Source: DASRBO01 sp035653595
GTDB taxonomy: Bacteria > Actinomycetota > Acidimicrobiia > Acidimicrobiales > JAJPHE01
Length of the DNA: 58,447 bases
NCBI GenBank assembly: GCA_035653595.1
Contig: DASRBO010000063.1
Span: forward strand, 1-58,447
Direction: 5' to 3'
Shown here: piece after piece, positions 27,861-36,870 of the stretch
How positions within the stretch are numbered: the stretch's first letter is position 1
Layout of the letters: every line of letters starts with the position of its first letter
Program-made: the position numbers and the translations under genes
The notes under the pieces: model-generated
What the model saw: the letters and a program-made list of their open reading frames with translations, nothing else
What the model was told of the DNA's origin: nothing
Database searches by the model: none

Positions 27861-29119
27861 GCCACCAGCGCCGGCTCCCTGTCCATCCTCGCCAGCGCCA
27901 GGCGGGCGGCGGCGTGGCCGCTGGCCAGGGCGGCGTCGGCCAGGAGCCCGACCGGGCCCACCCAGTCGCCGGCGATCAGCACGCCCGGCTGACCGCTGTC
28001 GGTCACCCCCGGCCGGCCGGCGAGGCCGCCGGAGGCTGCGGTCGGGGTGGCGCCGGCGACCACCATGCGGGCCAGGAACCGGCTGGTCACCACGTCGGCG
28101 GCCCGTAGCCCCATGACGGCCACATGGCCGTCGAGGGCCAGCCGGTCGGCGTCTGCCTCGGTGGCGCCGTAGCGGATGGCGGCCACCACCGCCCCGCCCT
28201 CGGGCGCCTGGCGGGCCGGGGGAGACTGGGTCACGCCCATGAGCGGGCCGTCGGCGCTCAGCACGTAGCCCGGTCGGGGCACCCGGCTGGTGCCGAGGTC
28301 GAGGCAGGCGGCGGTGACCGGCCGCCCCAGGCCGGCCCAGCCCGGGTCGGCCGGCAGCAGGGACCGCACCGCCGCCGGCGGGCCGGCGGCCACGATCACC
28401 CGGCGGGCCCGCCACACCCTGTCCCCGGCCTCGACCTCCACCCGGTGCCCGTCGGCCCGCACGGCGCTGACCTTGGCTCCCGCCTCCACCTGCACCCTGG
28501 CCCCCAGCCCGTCGATCAGCTGGGCCCAGCCCCCGTGCAGGTAGACGACGCCGGGCCTGGCCCCGATCTGGAGCTGGCGCACCACCGCATCGGCGGACAT
28601 CTCGTCGGTGTCGGCGGTGTAGGTCGACAGCCGGATCAGCGCCCGGACCACCGCCTCGGCGTCGGGACGCAGCGAGTGCCCGGCCAGCCAGTCGTCCACC
28701 GTGGTGGTGGCCAGGCGGGCGGCCCGCATGGCCGGCAGCAGCCCCAGCAGCCGGCCGAACTGGGCCTTGGCCATCCGGCCCATGGCGGTGGTGCGCAGCA
28801 GGTTGGCCGGGCCGGAGGGGATGACGTGCAGCTCGCCGTGGCGGAGCAGGCGGTAGCGGGGGAACGGCGACGGGACCCCGTGGGGCTCCGCCCCCAGGGC
28901 CCGGAGGACCGCCGTGCCCGGCCCGCCCAGGTATAGGGCATGGGCCCCCATGTTGAACACGTATCCGGCCCGGCTGACGGTGCGGGCCCGGCCGCCGGGT
29001 CGGGTGGCCTCCAGCACCAGCGTCGAGGCGCCGGCGGCGGCGGCGGTGGCCCCGGCCGCCAGCCCGGCCAGGCCGGCACCGACCACGATGACATCCCAGT
29101 CCGTTCTCATGCCGGTCAT
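27857..29119 (-). CDS. FAD-dependent amine/phytoene-type oxidoreductase
   Basis: The protein of about 420 aa opens with the FAD-binding motif VGAGLAGLAAG and an LEATRPGGRARTV stretch, then a C-terminal GDWVGPVGLLADAALASG that closes the FAD site, as in phytoene desaturases and protoporphyrinogen oxidases. The substrate is unknown. The frame is open further upstream, but the motif sits a few residues from the ATGs at 29119 and 29110. It is coupled to the ECF41 sigma gene by ATGA and is divergent from a TetR gene with an operator-like palindrome between. Confidence 0.87.
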   Translation of the reverse strand: MTGMRTDWDVIVVGAGLAGLAAGATAAAAGASTLVLEATRPGGRARTVSRAGYVFNMGAHALYLGGPGTAVLRALGAEPHGVPSPFPRYRLLRHGELHVIPSGPANLLRTTAMGRMAKAQFGRLLGLLPAMRAARLATTTVDDWLAGHSLRPDAEAVVRALIRLSTYTADTDEMSADAVVRQLQIGARPGVVYLHGGWAQLIDGLGARVQVEAGAKVSAVRADGHRVEVEAGDRVWRARRVIVAAGPPAAVRSLLPADPGWAGLGRPVTAACLDLGTSRVPRPGYVLSADGPLMGVTQSPPARQAPEGGAVVAAIRYGATEADADRLALDGHVAVMGLRAADVVTSRFLARMVVAGATPTAASGGLAGRPGVTDSGQPGVLIAGDWVGPVGLLADAALASGHAAARLALARMDREPALVA

Positions 29120-29176
29120 GACGAGGGAGCGGGTCCGGTTGTGACCGAACATCCATGCCAGTTCGGGTATCCGACC

Positions 29177-29187
29177 TACCCAGGGTA
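29177..29187. promoter_or_regulatory. Operator-like palindrome TACCC-A-GGGTA
   Basis: A perfect palindrome lies between the divergent TetR and FAD oxidoreductase genes. A further GGGTA at 29165-29169 forms a second inverted pair with the TACCC arm. It lies 15 bases upstream of the TetR start, the expected place for its own operator. Confidence 0.6.
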
Positions 29188-29202
29188 TGGTAGTTTGGTC
29201 GG

Positions 29203-29862
29203 GTGGAAGCACCCCGATCGCGGCGCGACGAGTACTCCGAGGCCACCAGGCAGGCCCTGCTGGACAGCGCCGCCCGCCTGTTCGCCGACAAGGGCTTCGC
29301 CGCCACCTCCCTGGACGAGGTGGCCGCCGACGCCCGGGTCACCAAGGGCGCCGTCTACCACCACTTCACCAACAAGCAGGCCCTGTTCGAGGCGGTGGCC
29401 GACCAGGCCGAGGTGGACGCCTGCGCCGCCATCATGGCCGCCGCCGCCGAGGCCGGCGACCCGTGGTCGGGGGCCATCGCCGGTCTGGACGCCTTCCTCG
29501 AGCGCTGCCTCGACCCCGTCTACCAGCGGCTGTGCTTCCAGGAGGGCCCGGCGGTGCTGGGCTTCGCCGCCTGGTGGGAGCACGGCGAGAAGCACGAGAT
29601 CGGCCTCATCCGGGCCATGCTCGCCGGCCTGCACGCCCAGGGCCTGGTCGACAGCGACGACCTCGACACCCTGACCCAGCTGCTGTTCGGCTCGATGGCG
29701 GCCATCGCCCTGGCCCTGGCCCGGGCGGACGATCCCAAGGCCGCCAGCCTGAGCGCCCGCCAGGCCATCATCCGCCTGGTCGCCGGGCTACGACCGGCCG
29801 GGGTGCCGCTGCCGCCCATCGATGCTCCCCCGGCCGGGGTCGGCCCGGCCGGCGGGGCCTGA
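29203..29862 (+). CDS. TetR family transcriptional regulator
   Basis: The 219-aa protein has a canonical TetR N-terminal domain (about 10-60) with AATSLDEVAADARVTKGAVY as helix-turn-helix and YHHFTNKQALFEAV after it. The GTG start has no good ribosome site. The C-terminal ligand domain is not assigned. It probably controls itself and the divergent FAD oxidoreductase-ECF41 pair through the palindrome at 29177-29187. Confidence 0.9.
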   Translation: MEAPRSRRDEYSEATRQALLDSAARLFADKGFAATSLDEVAADARVTKGAVYHHFTNKQALFEAVADQAEVDACAAIMAAAAEAGDPWSGAIAGLDAFLERCLDPVYQRLCFQEGPAVLGFAAWWEHGEKHEIGLIRAMLAGLHAQGLVDSDDLDTLTQLLFGSMAAIALALARADDPKAASLSARQAIIRLVAGLRPAGVPLPPIDAPPAGVGPAGGA

Positions 29863-29881
29863 GCCGGCCCGGCCCCCGGCT
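29862..29881. terminator. Hairpin after the TetR gene
   Basis: AGCCGG and CCGGCT enclose an 8-base loop directly at the TetR stop, in the gap before the convergent CoA-transferase gene. The same gap carries a 10-base direct repeat, GACCGTTCAG, at 29914 and 29954. Confidence 0.35.
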
Positions 29882-29959
29882 GCCGACCGGGCTGCGCCGC
29901 ACGCGGTCGCGCCGACCGTTCAGTAGGGCGAACACCAGCACACCGGCGCTCGGGACCGT

Positions 29960-32257
29960 TCAGCCGGGGACGCCGAGCACGCCGGCGTCCACCAGCGCCC
30001 GGATCTCCTCCTCGCCCAGCCCGGCCCCGCCCAGCACCTCGATGCTGTGCTCGGCCAGCCCCGGCGCCGGGGCCAGGTCGGGCAGAGGCGTGCGGCTGAA
30101 GCGGGCCGGGGGCCCGGCGGTCCACCAGCCCTCCCGCCCGGGGCGCCGGTCGGGCTCGAGCACCCGGTAGGCGGCCAGGGCGGGGTCGGCGGTCAGCTCG
30201 GCGGTGCGCCGGGCGGCGGCGGCCGCCACCCCGGCCCGGTTGAGGGCGTTGACGGCCGAGTCCCTCGGCATGCCGGCCAGCGAACGGGCCAGTGCCTCGG
30301 CGCGGTCTCGGGCGCCAGCGTCGGTCCCGACGGTGACCAGCCCGGCCTGCTCCAGTCGGGCCCAGGCGTCCTCCTCGTCCCCGTCGGCCTGGATCCGGAC
30401 CCACCCGTCGGAGACGGGATGGAACCGGTCGAGGGGACCCGAGCCGGGGTGGTCCCGCCCACCACTGGGCGCCGGCGGCCGGCCCCGGTAGCGGGCGAGC
30501 TCCCGTCCCTGAACCAGGGCCGACATGCCCGCCAGCGACGTCCACACCCGCTGTCCTCCGCCGCCCCGGCGGCGGTGGAACAAGGCGGCACATGCGCCGA
30601 AGGCGGCAGCGGCGGCGGCGGCCACGTCGTTGACCGGGACGGTGAAGAACACCGGCTCGTCGTCGCCCCCCTGGGCGGCCATCATCCCGCTCATGGCCTG
30701 CAACACCGGGTCGAAGCCGGGCTCGTTGCCCAGCGGGCCACCTTCGCCGAAGCCGGTGATGGTGACCGTCACCACCTCGGGGTTGGCCAGGCACAGATCG
30801 TCGTAGCCGATGCGCAGCCGGCCGAGCACCCCGGGGCGGTAGTTGTCCACCACCACGTCGGCCGTCTCCACCAGGGCCAGCAGCACCTGGCGGCCGCGCT
30901 CGTCGGACAGGTCGAGGGCCACGCTGCGCTGGCCCCGGTTGTAGGCGGCGAAGCCCGGGCCTCGGAAGCTGTCGCCGGCCAGGGGCTCGACCTTGACCAC
31001 CTCGGCCCCCAGGGCGCCGAGGAGGGAGGCGGCGAAGGGGCCGGCGATGATGGCGCCCAGGTCCAGTACCCGCACACCGGCAAGGGGCCCGCCACGGCCC
31101 GACCCGGACCCGGCGGGCGCCGGGGGAACGTCCGGCCTGTCCGCCCAGCCGATGGCTTCTCCCGCAGGCACGGCGGGGGCGGGGCGGGACGCCGAGGCCG
31201 GGGTGGCGGTCAGCACCACCGGGTCCCCGGGCACGACCACCGGGCCCCGCTGCGGATCATCCAGCTCCACCCTCATGCCGATGGCCGCCAGCTGGGGGTG
31301 GTCCAGCCACGCCTCCCGCTGCCACACCGGCCCGACCGGACAGCCGGCGGCGGCAAAGGCGTCCAACCACTCGTCCCTGGGACGCGAGAGGAACGCCTCG
31401 GCGATGCGCTCGGTCACCCAACCGGAGTGCTCCGGGCTGAGCATGGCCGCCCGCGGCCGCTGGCCCAGGCGCTCGTCGGTGAGCAGGTCGGCCACCCCGA
31501 GCACGCCGAAGGCCAGCTCGGTGAAGCGGGGGATCAGAGCGGCGAGGAACAGCCACTCGCCGTCGCCGCAGCGGTAGAGGCGGTAGTAGGGGACGGCGCC
31601 CTGGGCCCGGCCCGCGCTTGAGCCGGACAGGGCGGAGGCGTCGAAGTTGAACCCGCCGGCGGCGGCGACCATGACGCCGTGGATGCCTGCCACCGTGACC
31701 ACCTGGCCCCGGCCCGAGCCCTGCCGCTCCACCAGGGCGGCGGCCACGGCGGCGGCGGCCCACAGGCCCTGCTGCACCAGCAGGTGCGGGTACACGTCGT
31801 CGACAGGGGCGCCGGTGGTCGAGCCCTGCCTGAGGGCGGCGCCGGTGAGAGCGGACAGCAGGGCGTCGGACTCCGCCCCACCCGCCCACGGCGCCTCGTC
31901 GAGATAGGGCGGGACGTGCAGGACCACCAGGGTCGGGTTCGCCCCGGCCAGGGCCTGCGGATCGAGGGCGGTGCCGGTCAGCGACGACAGCCCGCCGGAC
32001 ACCGCGCAGACGTCGGCGCCGGCTAGCAGCCGGGCCAGGTCCTCCCGCCCCGACGGGTGCTCAAGGTCGAGCGCCACGGCCCGCTTGCCCCGGTTCCAAA
32101 GGGGATGGCCGGGGTCGGCCCGGCCCGGATCCCCGCCCGGCGGCTCCACCCGGATCACGTCGGCGCCGTGGTCCGCCAGCAGCATGGCCGCCAGCGGACC
32201 GGCTACGCCGGTGGTGCAGTCAAGGACGCGGACGTGTCGGAAGGCCCCCACGCCCAC
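29960..32257 (-). CDS. Tandem CaiB/BaiF family III CoA-transferase
   Basis: The 765-aa protein carries two complete class III CoA-transferase domains (about 1-390 and 395-765), each starting with a VLD-type strand and a GPxAA loop. The first half keeps an aspartate at the active position in GAPVDDVYPHLL; the second reads VPVNDVAAA, so it also has an aspartate in this place. Such enzymes move CoA between carboxylic acids. Most family members are about 400 aa and form interlinked dimers, so the fusion probably makes the dimer from one chain. It has a GTG start and follows the receiver gene by 13 bases. Confidence 0.88.
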   Translation of the reverse strand: MGVGAFRHVRVLDCTTGVAGPLAAMLLADHGADVIRVEPPGGDPGRADPGHPLWNRGKRAVALDLEHPSGREDLARLLAGADVCAVSGGLSSLTGTALDPQALAGANPTLVVLHVPPYLDEAPWAGGAESDALLSALTGAALRQGSTTGAPVDDVYPHLLVQQGLWAAAAVAAALVERQGSGRGQVVTVAGIHGVMVAAAGGFNFDASALSGSSAGRAQGAVPYYRLYRCGDGEWLFLAALIPRFTELAFGVLGVADLLTDERLGQRPRAAMLSPEHSGWVTERIAEAFLSRPRDEWLDAFAAAGCPVGPVWQREAWLDHPQLAAIGMRVELDDPQRGPVVVPGDPVVLTATPASASRPAPAVPAGEAIGWADRPDVPPAPAGSGSGRGGPLAGVRVLDLGAIIAGPFAASLLGALGAEVVKVEPLAGDSFRGPGFAAYNRGQRSVALDLSDERGRQVLLALVETADVVVDNYRPGVLGRLRIGYDDLCLANPEVVTVTITGFGEGGPLGNEPGFDPVLQAMSGMMAAQGGDDEPVFFTVPVNDVAAAAAAAFGACAALFHRRRGGGGQRVWTSLAGMSALVQGRELARYRGRPPAPSGGRDHPGSGPLDRFHPVSDGWVRIQADGDEEDAWARLEQAGLVTVGTDAGARDRAEALARSLAGMPRDSAVNALNRAGVAAAAARRTAELTADPALAAYRVLEPDRRPGREGWWTAGPPARFSRTPLPDLAPAPGLAEHSIEVLGGAGLGEEEIRALVDAGVLGVPG

Positions 32258-32270
32258 ATCCTGGCCGGTG

Positions 32271-32660
32271 TCAGGCCTGGTGGTGCACCCTCAGGTGGCT
32301 CATGAGGTCGGCCTCCCAGTTGGCGGCGCCCTTCTCGATGACGGCGTCAGCCCCCAGGCTGGTCAGCCGGGGCTGGATGATGGCCGACGCCTGGCCCGAC
32401 AGCACGACGATCATCATGAACCTGTCCATGGCCCGGAGCTGGGCCAGCACCACCTCGCCGTCGACGACCGGCATGCCGAGGTCGAGCACCACGACGTCGG
32501 GGCGCAGCGCTGCCGCCTTGTCGAGCACCTCCTGGCCGGTGGTGGCCTCGGCCACCACCTCGAAGCCGTCCTCGAAGTCGATGAGCCGGTGCACCAGGGT
32601 CCTCATGCCCGTCTGGTCCTCGGCCACCAGGACCGTCCTGCTCTGCGTCCCCAACGTCAT
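32271..32660 (-). CDS. Receiver-only response regulator (CheY-like)
   Basis: The 129-aa protein is a receiver domain alone: acidic pair in VAEDQ, phosphorylatable aspartate in VVLDLGMP, the serine in VLSGQ and the lysine in IEKG. No output domain is fused and no histidine kinase is near, so it must act through protein contact. It lies between the molybdenum hydroxylase gene and the CoA-transferase gene on the same strand, 13 bases before the latter. Its regulatory partner is unknown. Confidence 0.9.
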   Translation of the reverse strand: MTLGTQSRTVLVAEDQTGMRTLVHRLIDFEDGFEVVAEATTGQEVLDKAAALRPDVVVLDLGMPVVDGEVVLAQLRAMDRFMMIVVLSGQASAIIQPRLTSLGADAVIEKGAANWEADLMSHLRVHHQA

Positions 32661-32753
32661 GTCGCTGCCTCGCTCTCTGTCGTCCCCGGAAAGAGTCCGC
32701 TACGGGAGGAGATCGGCCGAAGCACGGCCCAGCTGAGGCGGGGCGGAGCCGAA

Positions 32754-34997
32754 TCAGGCGGGACAGCCCATGGCCCGCCAGACCTTCTCCGCCGTGAAGG
32801 GCGGGTCGAGGTGGACCAACCCGAACGGGCGCAGGCCGTCGACCACCGCGTTCCAGACCGCCGCCACCGAGCCGGTCGTCCCCGACTCCCCTATGCCCTT
32901 GGCGCCGAGGGGGTTGTTGGGGCTGGGAGTGACCGTGTGGGCGGTGCGGAAGGAGGGCATGTCCGGCGCCGACGGGATGGCGTAGTCGACCAGGGTGGCG
33001 GTGAGCGGATTGCCAGCCTCGTCGTAGGCGACGTGCTCGAAGAGGATCTGGGCCACCCCCTGGGCCAGGCCGCCGTGGACCTGGCCCTCGGCCAGCAGCG
33101 GGTTCACCACCACCCCGCAGTCGTCCACCGCCACCAGGTCGGCCAGGCGCACCCGGCCGGTGAGGCGGTCGATCTCCACGGTGGCGATGTGGCAGCCGAA
33201 GGGGAAAGAGCCGGCCGACTCGAAGTCGAGCTCCTGGGCCAGGGCGACCTGGCGCCGACCGGCCTCGGCCGCCAACTGCTCCCACCGCAGCCCCGAGGCG
33301 GGCACCCCGGCCACCCCGAGGGTGCCGTCGCCCAAGGCGACGATGTCGTCGGGGGATGCCTCGAGCATGGCGGCGGCGACCTGGCGGGCCCGGGCCAGCA
33401 CCGCCTCGGCGGCCCGGTGCACGGCCGAGCCGGCCAGCTGCAGGGAGCGGGAGCCGAAGGTGCCCACCCCGTGGTCCACCCGGGCGGTGTCGGAGTGCAC
33501 CACCCGCACCGACTCCATCGGCACGCCGAGCACCGAGGCGGCGATCTGGGCCCACACCGTCTCGTGACCCTGGCCGTGGGGGACGCTGCCTGTGACCACC
33601 GTGAAGGTGCCGTCGTCCTCGAGCGACACCGAGCCGAACTCCGATCCCCGTCCCGAGGTCTCCACGTAGCAGGCGACTCCGATCCCGAGCAGCGGCGCCG
33701 ACGGGTCGTCGAGGCGGCGCTGCTGCTGGCGGCGCAGCTCGTCGTAGCCGGCCATCTCCAGCGCCTTGTCGAGGGCGGCGCCGTAGTCCCCGCTGTCGTA
33801 GGTGGCCCCGGTGGCGGTGGTGAACGGGAAGCGCGAGGGGTCGGGAAAGTTCCGCCGGCGCAGCTCTACCGGGTCCATGTCGAGGGCGGCAGCGGCCAGG
33901 TCCACCGCCCGCTCCACCAGGGCGGCCGCCTCGGGGCGGCCGGCGCCCCGGTAGGGGCCGGTGGGGGTGGTGTTGGTGACCACCGTGACGGCCGAGAAGT
34001 CGTGGCGCTCCCACGGGTACACCCCGGCGGACATGAACCGGGTCACCATCGGGATGAACGTCCCCCGCACCGGATAGGCGCCCACGTCGGCCCACGAGCG
34101 CACCCGCAGGGCGACCAGCCGGCCCTCCCTGGTGGCGCCGACCTCGACGTCGGTGACCTGGCCGCGTCCGTGGGTCATGTTGACCAGGTTCTCGGAGCGG
34201 GTCTCGACCCAGCGCAGCGCCCGTCCCAGGCGGTGGGCCAGCGCCGCCACCACCAGGGCCTCGTTGTACACCCCGCCCTTGGCCCCGAAGCCGCCGCCCA
34301 CCCACGGGGCCCGCACCCTGACCCGCTGCGGATCGACGCCGAGGGTGCGGGCCACCTCGCCCCGCACCCCGAACACGCTCTGAGTCGACACCCACACCTC
34401 GAGGGCGCCGTCGGCGCCCGGCTGGGCCAGCACCCCGTTGGGCTCGATGGTCACCGGAGCCACCCGGTTGTGCACCAGCCTGGCGCTGGCGACCACGTCG
34501 GCCCCGTCGAAGAAGGAGGCGTCCTCGGGATGGTGGCGTCCTCCCACCACGTTGGTGCCGTGGTCGGGGAAGAGCTGCGGGGACCCGTCCTCGGCCGCCA
34601 GGCACGGATCGATCACCACCGGCAGGGCCTCGATGTCAACGACAACCGACTCGGCCGCGTCGAGGGCGGCGGCGTAGCTGTCGGCCAGGATCACCGCCAC
34701 CGGCTCGCCGGCGAAGCGCACCCGGTCGGTGGCGAGCAGCGGGCGCGCCAGCGGGCCGTCCTGACCAAGCGGCGGCAGGTCGAGGTCGGCGGCGGTCCAC
34801 ACCGAGTGGACGCCGGGGGCACCCGCCACGTCGGAGGTGTCGATGGCACGGATCGTCCCGTGGGCCACCGCCGAGCGGACGAACACCGCCTCGAGGAGTC
34901 CCTCGGCCCCCAGGTCGGCGAGGAAGCGGGCCCGGCCGGTGAGCAGGTCCGGATCCTCGGAGCGCCTGACCTCATGTCCCAGCACGGTGACGGTCAT
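32754..34997 (-). CDS. Molybdenum hydroxylase large subunit, form-II CoxL-like
   Basis: The 747-aa protein belongs to the xanthine dehydrogenase/CO dehydrogenase large-subunit family that binds Mo-cytosine dinucleotide. The active-site loop reads PYRGAGR (348-354), the form-II signature, not the CSFR of true CO dehydrogenase, and the catalytic glutamate is E704 in GAKGIGESG. An aldehyde or N-heterocycle is therefore the likely substrate. The small [2Fe-2S] and medium FAD subunits are not adjacent and must come from elsewhere. It is preceded by an alpha/beta hydrolase gene 38 bases upstream. Confidence 0.9.
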   Translation of the reverse strand: MTVTVLGHEVRRSEDPDLLTGRARFLADLGAEGLLEAVFVRSAVAHGTIRAIDTSDVAGAPGVHSVWTAADLDLPPLGQDGPLARPLLATDRVRFAGEPVAVILADSYAAALDAAESVVVDIEALPVVIDPCLAAEDGSPQLFPDHGTNVVGGRHHPEDASFFDGADVVASARLVHNRVAPVTIEPNGVLAQPGADGALEVWVSTQSVFGVRGEVARTLGVDPQRVRVRAPWVGGGFGAKGGVYNEALVVAALAHRLGRALRWVETRSENLVNMTHGRGQVTDVEVGATREGRLVALRVRSWADVGAYPVRGTFIPMVTRFMSAGVYPWERHDFSAVTVVTNTTPTGPYRGAGRPEAAALVERAVDLAAAALDMDPVELRRRNFPDPSRFPFTTATGATYDSGDYGAALDKALEMAGYDELRRQQQRRLDDPSAPLLGIGVACYVETSGRGSEFGSVSLEDDGTFTVVTGSVPHGQGHETVWAQIAASVLGVPMESVRVVHSDTARVDHGVGTFGSRSLQLAGSAVHRAAEAVLARARQVAAAMLEASPDDIVALGDGTLGVAGVPASGLRWEQLAAEAGRRQVALAQELDFESAGSFPFGCHIATVEIDRLTGRVRLADLVAVDDCGVVVNPLLAEGQVHGGLAQGVAQILFEHVAYDEAGNPLTATLVDYAIPSAPDMPSFRTAHTVTPSPNNPLGAKGIGESGTTGSVAAVWNAVVDGLRPFGLVHLDPPFTAEKVWRAMGCPA

Positions 34998-35035
34998 GGC
35001 CGGCGACGATAGGCGCCGCCCGGCGGCGCCGGCCG

Positions 35036-35845
35036 CTACCCGGTCAGGGCGGGCACGTCGGCGAGGAAGCGGGCCAGCACCGAGTTGTACTGCTCGGCGG
35101 TCTCGTAATACACGTTGTGGGGGGCGCCCGGTATCACCTCGAGATGCGAGCCCGGGACCAGGGCGTGCAGCTGGCGGGCCGCCTCGGCCAGCCAGTCCTT
35201 CTCGCCCACGATGACCTGCATCGGGGAGCTGATCGACGCCACCAGACCGGCCAGCTCGTCGCGCCCGGGGTTGGCGAAGGAGACCCGGCGGGGCCGGCGG
35301 GAGGCCTCCAGCCTGGTGGCGGTGGAGCGCAGCCGGATGTAGCGCTGGTACTGGAGAGGACGGCTGAGGGGGAACGACTCGGTGAAGCCGCCCTCCCCCG
35401 GCAGGAACAGCACGTCGTCGCCCACCGCCTCGGTCAGGGCCCGCCGGGTCGCCGCTGGCATCGCCCCCTCCGCCTGGGCCGACATGACCCCCATGCCCGA
35501 GGGCACCAGGGCCCGGGCCCGGTCGGGGTGGCGGGTGGCCCAGCGCAGCAGGGTCAGGGCCCCCATCGAGTTGCCGGCGACGATCGGGGACTCGATGCCC
35601 AGGGCGGCGAGGAAGCCCTCGAGCTCGTCGGCCCGGTCGGGCTCGGGTTGTCCGGCCGGCGAGTTGGCGGAGTGGCCGTGGTTCACGCTGTCGTAGGCGA
35701 TGCACCGGAACCGGGCACCGAACACGGCGAACTGCTGGTACCAGGCCTCGGCGCAGGAGCCGAAGCCGTGCAGGAACACCAGCGGCGGCCCCTCCCCCTC
35801 GGCCACGTAGTGGATGTCGATCCCGTTGACCTCGACGAAGCCCAT
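35036..35845 (-). CDS. Alpha/beta hydrolase
   Basis: The 269-aa protein has the oxyanion stretch FLHGFGS, the nucleophile elbow GNSMGA with serine near residue 103 and a terminal catalytic histidine in GAPHNVYY. It resembles C-C or ester hydrolases of catabolic pathways. It lies upstream of the molybdenum hydroxylase gene on the same strand and may be in its operon. The substrate is unknown. Confidence 0.88.
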   Translation of the reverse strand: MGFVEVNGIDIHYVAEGEGPPLVFLHGFGSCAEAWYQQFAVFGARFRCIAYDSVNHGHSANSPAGQPEPDRADELEGFLAALGIESPIVAGNSMGALTLLRWATRHPDRARALVPSGMGVMSAQAEGAMPAATRRALTEAVGDDVLFLPGEGGFTESFPLSRPLQYQRYIRLRSTATRLEASRRPRRVSFANPGRDELAGLVASISSPMQVIVGEKDWLAEAARQLHALVPGSHLEVIPGAPHNVYYETAEQYNSVLARFLADVPALTG

Positions 35846-35971
35846 GCCGTCCTCCCCCCGATGGCTCTCGCGCAGGCTACCGAGGTGACGCCCACCCGGC
35901 CCCGGCCGGTGCCGGACGCACCGCTACTGTCGGCTGGCCGCCGGGTCCCGACGACCGGCCGAGGAGGCAGC

Positions 35972-36865
35972 GTGCCCGAGCCCGACTCTCCCGTGCTCTA
36001 CGAGGAGGCCGACGGCATCGCCGTGGTGACCCTCAACCGGCCGGAGCGGATGAACACCCTCAACGAGGCGGTGATCGAGGGGCTTGCCCGCTCCGTCGAC
36101 CGGGCGGCGGCCGCGGAGGCGGTGAGCGCCGTCGTCCTGCGCGGCGCCGGACGCACCTTCAGCGCCGGGTACGACCTGGACTTCGCCCGCCAGGACGACG
36201 GGCCCCGCTTCCGGCCCCACAACTACGGCGCCCCTCGGGTCGAGCCCAGGCCGGGGGCGTGGGACCCGGTACGCGACCTGCACATGATGGGCCACAACGT
36301 CGAGCGCTTCATGCGCGTCTGGCACTGCCCCAAGCCGGTGGTCGGCGAGCTTCGGGGCTGGGCCGTGGGCGGGGCGACCGACCTCCTGTTGTGCTGCGAC
36401 GTCATCTTCATGGGCGAGAAGGCCCACATCGGTTACGCCCCGTCGCGCATCTACGGGACCCCGACCACGATGATGTGGATCTACCGCCTCGGCCTCGAGC
36501 ACGCCAAGCGCTACCTGCTCTCCGGCGACGCCATCGACGCCCCGACCGCCCACCGCATCGGCCTGGTCTCCGAGGTCCACCCCGAGGATCGGCTGTCGGA
36601 GCGCACCGAGGCGTTCGCCCGCCGCTTCCGGCACATCCCCGCCAACCAGCTGGCCCTCAACAAGCTGTTGATCAACCAGGCCTACGAGAACATGGGACTG
36701 CGGACCACCCAGCTACTGGGCACCTTCTTCGACGGCGTGACCCGCCACACCGAGGAGGCCTACCGCTGGGTGGAGAGCTTCGCCCAGATCGGCTTCCGCG
36801 AGACCATCCGCCGGCGCGACGCCCCCTTCGCCGACTACGGCGAGGCCCCCGCCGGCGAGGACTGA
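35972..36865 (+). CDS. Crotonase-fold protein (enoyl-CoA hydratase/isomerase family)
   Basis: The 297-aa protein has the crotonase core with VVLRGAGRTFSAGYDL for the oxyanion hole. The two glutamates of true hydratases are not in place: GGATDLLL has aspartate where ELA is usual and the second site reads APSRIYG. It may be a different crotonase activity, such as isomerase or hydrolase. A GAGGAGG ribosome site fixes the GTG at 35972. TACTGT at 35925-35930 is a possible -10 box. YbaK follows 5 bases downstream. Confidence 0.87.
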   Translation: MPEPDSPVLYEEADGIAVVTLNRPERMNTLNEAVIEGLARSVDRAAAAEAVSAVVLRGAGRTFSAGYDLDFARQDDGPRFRPHNYGAPRVEPRPGAWDPVRDLHMMGHNVERFMRVWHCPKPVVGELRGWAVGGATDLLLCCDVIFMGEKAHIGYAPSRIYGTPTTMMWIYRLGLEHAKRYLLSGDAIDAPTAHRIGLVSEVHPEDRLSERTEAFARRFRHIPANQLALNKLLINQAYENMGLRTTQLLGTFFDGVTRHTEEAYRWVESFAQIGFRETIRRRDAPFADYGEAPAGED

Positions 36866-36870
36866 GCCCG

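Noticed and set aside
29914..29963. GACCGTTCAG direct repeat as an integration site
   Set aside because: It is 10 bases with no integrase or mobile gene nearby and lies at the end of a gene.
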